Positions 62,788 through 64,000 of a stretch of DNA of 64,000 nt are shown one piece after another; within the stretch, counting starts at the first letter, position 1, and each line of letters opens with the position of its first letter. This DNA is from Azotimanducus sp965220185 (GTDB lineage: Bacteria; Pseudomonadota; Gammaproteobacteria; Pseudomonadales; Azotimanducaceae). The stretch lies in assembly GCA_965220185.1 (NCBI GenBank), contig OZ244807.1, positions 2,294,001 through 2,358,000 of the forward strand, read 5' to 3'. The position numbers and the translations under genes were made by a program. The notes under the pieces are model-generated. The model had not been told where the DNA came from. It worked only from the letters and a program-made list of their open reading frames with translations, and did no database searches.

Positions 62788-63182
62788 TATTGCTCGACAC
62801 CCATGCGCTGCTCTGGCTGATGCTAGACGATGCGAAGCTAGGTCGCGAAGCACGCCAACACATAGATCTCGCGTGGCGAGATCATGGAATCGCAGTGTCA
62901 TCTGCCACCTTTTGGGAAATGTCTATGCTCTGCGCACGTGGACGCATCGAGTTACCGATGGAGCCCGAAGAGTGGAGGCTGGAGCTCTTGCGCCTCGGAA
63001 TCCTCGACATCCCAATCGATAGTGAGATCGCTGTCGCCTCGCAATCTCTCAGCAACTTTCACAGGGACCCTGCTGACCGGTTTATCGTCGCCACCTGCCT
63101 GAAGGGACGCAAGCTGGTGACTTCTGACCGGAAGATACTGGAGTGGCCCGGCAAGCTCGCTCGAATCAACGCCCTGAAGTAG
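62784..63182 (+). CDS. vapC: PIN-domain toxin, VapC family
   Basis: 132 residues from GTG 62784. LLDTHALLWLML is the characteristic start of this VapC subgroup. VSSATFWEMSML supplies the Glu, NFHRDPADRFIVATCL the next Asp residues, and LVTSDRKIL the last. It is coupled to the upstream antitoxin. Its subgroup differs from the VapCs at 6408 and 49668. Confidence 0.88.
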   Translation: MILLDTHALLWLMLDDAKLGREARQHIDLAWRDHGIAVSSATFWEMSMLCARGRIELPMEPEEWRLELLRLGILDIPIDSEIAVASQSLSNFHRDPADRFIVATCLKGRKLVTSDRKILEWPGKLARINALK

Positions 63183-63273
63183 TTCGGTGAGAATCTCTAT
63201 AGCGACGGTGACGGCCGCGCTCTTGCTCTTGCAAGATGCCTCGTTCCACCCACGCCATTGATAGGATAAAAAC

Positions 63274-64000
63274 GGGACTTATATACATAATGCCGGACAA
63301 AATCAAGTAAAATAATCATATGGAATACGCCCATCGCACAACCCGATATCGCCTGCTGCCCCGCACCCGTGCGAAGCATCAGAAGCTCATGCAGGTCACT
63401 GGTGCGTGTATCTGGGTATGGAACCGAATGCTTGACATGAACGAAGAGGAATATGCGTGGCATGAACGAATTCCGCGGGTGCTTCCGAAGCCATCAACTC
63501 GGTTTGAATCAACCGCAAAGGTCTTTACACAACTTCGAGCGAAGACAGACTGGCTGCAGGTGCTGCCGTTCGGTGCGATTCGACATACGCTCAAGCACCA
63601 AGAAAGCGCATGGGTGCGGTATTTCAAGAAGCAAGGCGGTCGTCCGCAGTACAAGTCAAAGTATCGAACCCGCACAGTCACGTTCCCTGAACCGGCACAC
63701 TTTCAACTGTCAGGAAACAGCATCCGATTGCAGAAGCTTGGCTGGTTCCGCCTCGCCCGCAAAGGCGAAGACCCGTATCGCCATTATGAAGCACGGGCAG
63801 TGACCATCAAGCGTGAATGCGGACGATGGCACGCGGTCATTCGATACAAGGTCCCTGCGCACGAAGTCGAGCGTATTGATGATGGTCGCGCTGTCGGTGT
63901 CGATATGAACGTGGCACAGGTCGCGACAAGCGACGGCGAGATCATCCGTCTTGACGATGCGCGTCTTGAACGGCTTGAATGCCGCAAGCGTCGGTACCAA
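63274..64000 (+). mobile_element. TnpB insertion element, copy 3 (diverged, truncated by window end)
   Basis: Begins GGGACTTATATACATAATGC, matching the left end of copies 1 and 2 with a few substitutions. The leader before tnpB is about 20 bp shorter than in those copies. The flank is AAAAAC. The right end is outside the window. It shows the family is older than the recent 35-39 kb duplication. Confidence 0.85.
63320..64000 (+). CDS. tnpB: TnpB-like protein, N-terminal part
   Basis: About 227 residues are visible from ATG 63320 (MEYAHRTTRYRLLPRTRAKH). The sequence is clearly homologous to the two upstream TnpBs, with scattered substitutions. RuvC-I Asp is present in VGVDMNVAQVATSDG. The RuvC-II, zinc-ribbon and RuvC-III regions lie beyond the window, so it cannot be judged whether it shares the Gly substitution. 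Confidence 0.85.
   Translation, partial: MEYAHRTTRYRLLPRTRAKHQKLMQVTGACIWVWNRMLDMNEEEYAWHERIPRVLPKPSTRFESTAKVFTQLRAKTDWLQVLPFGAIRHTLKHQESAWVRYFKKQGGRPQYKSKYRTRTVTFPEPAHFQLSGNSIRLQKLGWFRLARKGEDPYRHYEARAVTIKRECGRWHAVIRYKVPAHEVERIDDGRAVGVDMNVAQVATSDGEIIRLDDARLERLECRKRRYQ

Overview
The window reads as a chromosomal segment of a gammaproteobacterium of moderately high GC content. The main evidence is the run nadA / M48 peptidase (BepA-like) / TusA-like / dapA / bamC at 50.1-57.2 kb. BamC is a gammaproteobacterial outer-membrane assembly lipoprotein, and I recall a similar gene order in Pseudomonas. There is much acyl-CoA and short-chain-alcohol chemistry (three enoyl-CoA hydratases, an acyl-CoA dehydrogenase, several SDRs, an AtuA-family protein, an F420-type LLM oxidoreductase). 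There are also many toxin-antitoxin modules and many small non-autonomous mobile elements. That mixture is common in uncultured marine or host-associated gammaproteobacteria, but the lifestyle is inference only.

Layout. 0-4 kb: acyl-CoA catabolism (partial enoyl-CoA hydratase, AtuA family, SDR) and a tyrosine-phosphatase-like protein. 4-7.1 kb: Uma2-like protein, a TA-flanked MITE, a nucleotidyltransferase protein and a Phd/VapC pair. 7.1-14.9 kb: candidate defence operon, a sacsin-type GHKL ATPase gene broken by an in-frame stop and a 68-bp partial duplication, followed by an SNF2 helicase with a C-terminal DUF3883-like domain. 14.9-25.6 kb: lipid modification (PhyH dioxygenase, Cfa), alpha/beta hydrolase, CBS protein, divergent P450, then metK / QueD-like / SDR / YhhQ, a divergent PRPP-synthetase-like gene and a DUF4143 ATPase. 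25.6-27.95 kb: a 2.3-kb relic island between two identical 40-bp copies of the 3' end of the acyl-CoA dehydrogenase gene. 29.2-30.7 kb: a decayed FitAB-like pair and a ParS/RES pair whose toxin is truncated by a MITE. 30.8-35.1 kb: serine palmitoyltransferase with its own acyl carrier protein, an ELM1-like protein, a diheme cytochrome c and tRNA-Asn. 35.3-39.9 kb: a secreted-protein gene split by a composite structure, in which two identical 1,314-bp TnpB elements flank an AbiEii-like toxin pair. 39.9-47.4 kb: TolC / PAS-HlyD fusion / MacB-type ABC exporter operon with a MITE inside the ATPase gene, then tRNA-Gly overlapping a Deg protease ORF. 47.4-63.2 kb: oxidoreductase, hydratases, two more Phd/VapC pairs and the conserved housekeeping block. 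63.3-64 kb: a third, diverged TnpB element cut by the window end.

The most unusual content is mobile. Three MITE families all abut TA dinucleotides and have unrelated terminal repeats, but two of them carry the same ~48-bp internal core, found five times in the window. Insertions have reshaped real genes: a new C-terminus for the RES toxin, a new start codon for an ABC ATPase, and MITE-end remnants that now form gene 3' ends. The TnpB elements have terminal inverted repeats, and the composite has an 8-bp flanking duplication; neither is expected of IS200/IS605 transposition. Their TnpB has Gly at the usual RuvC-II Glu position.
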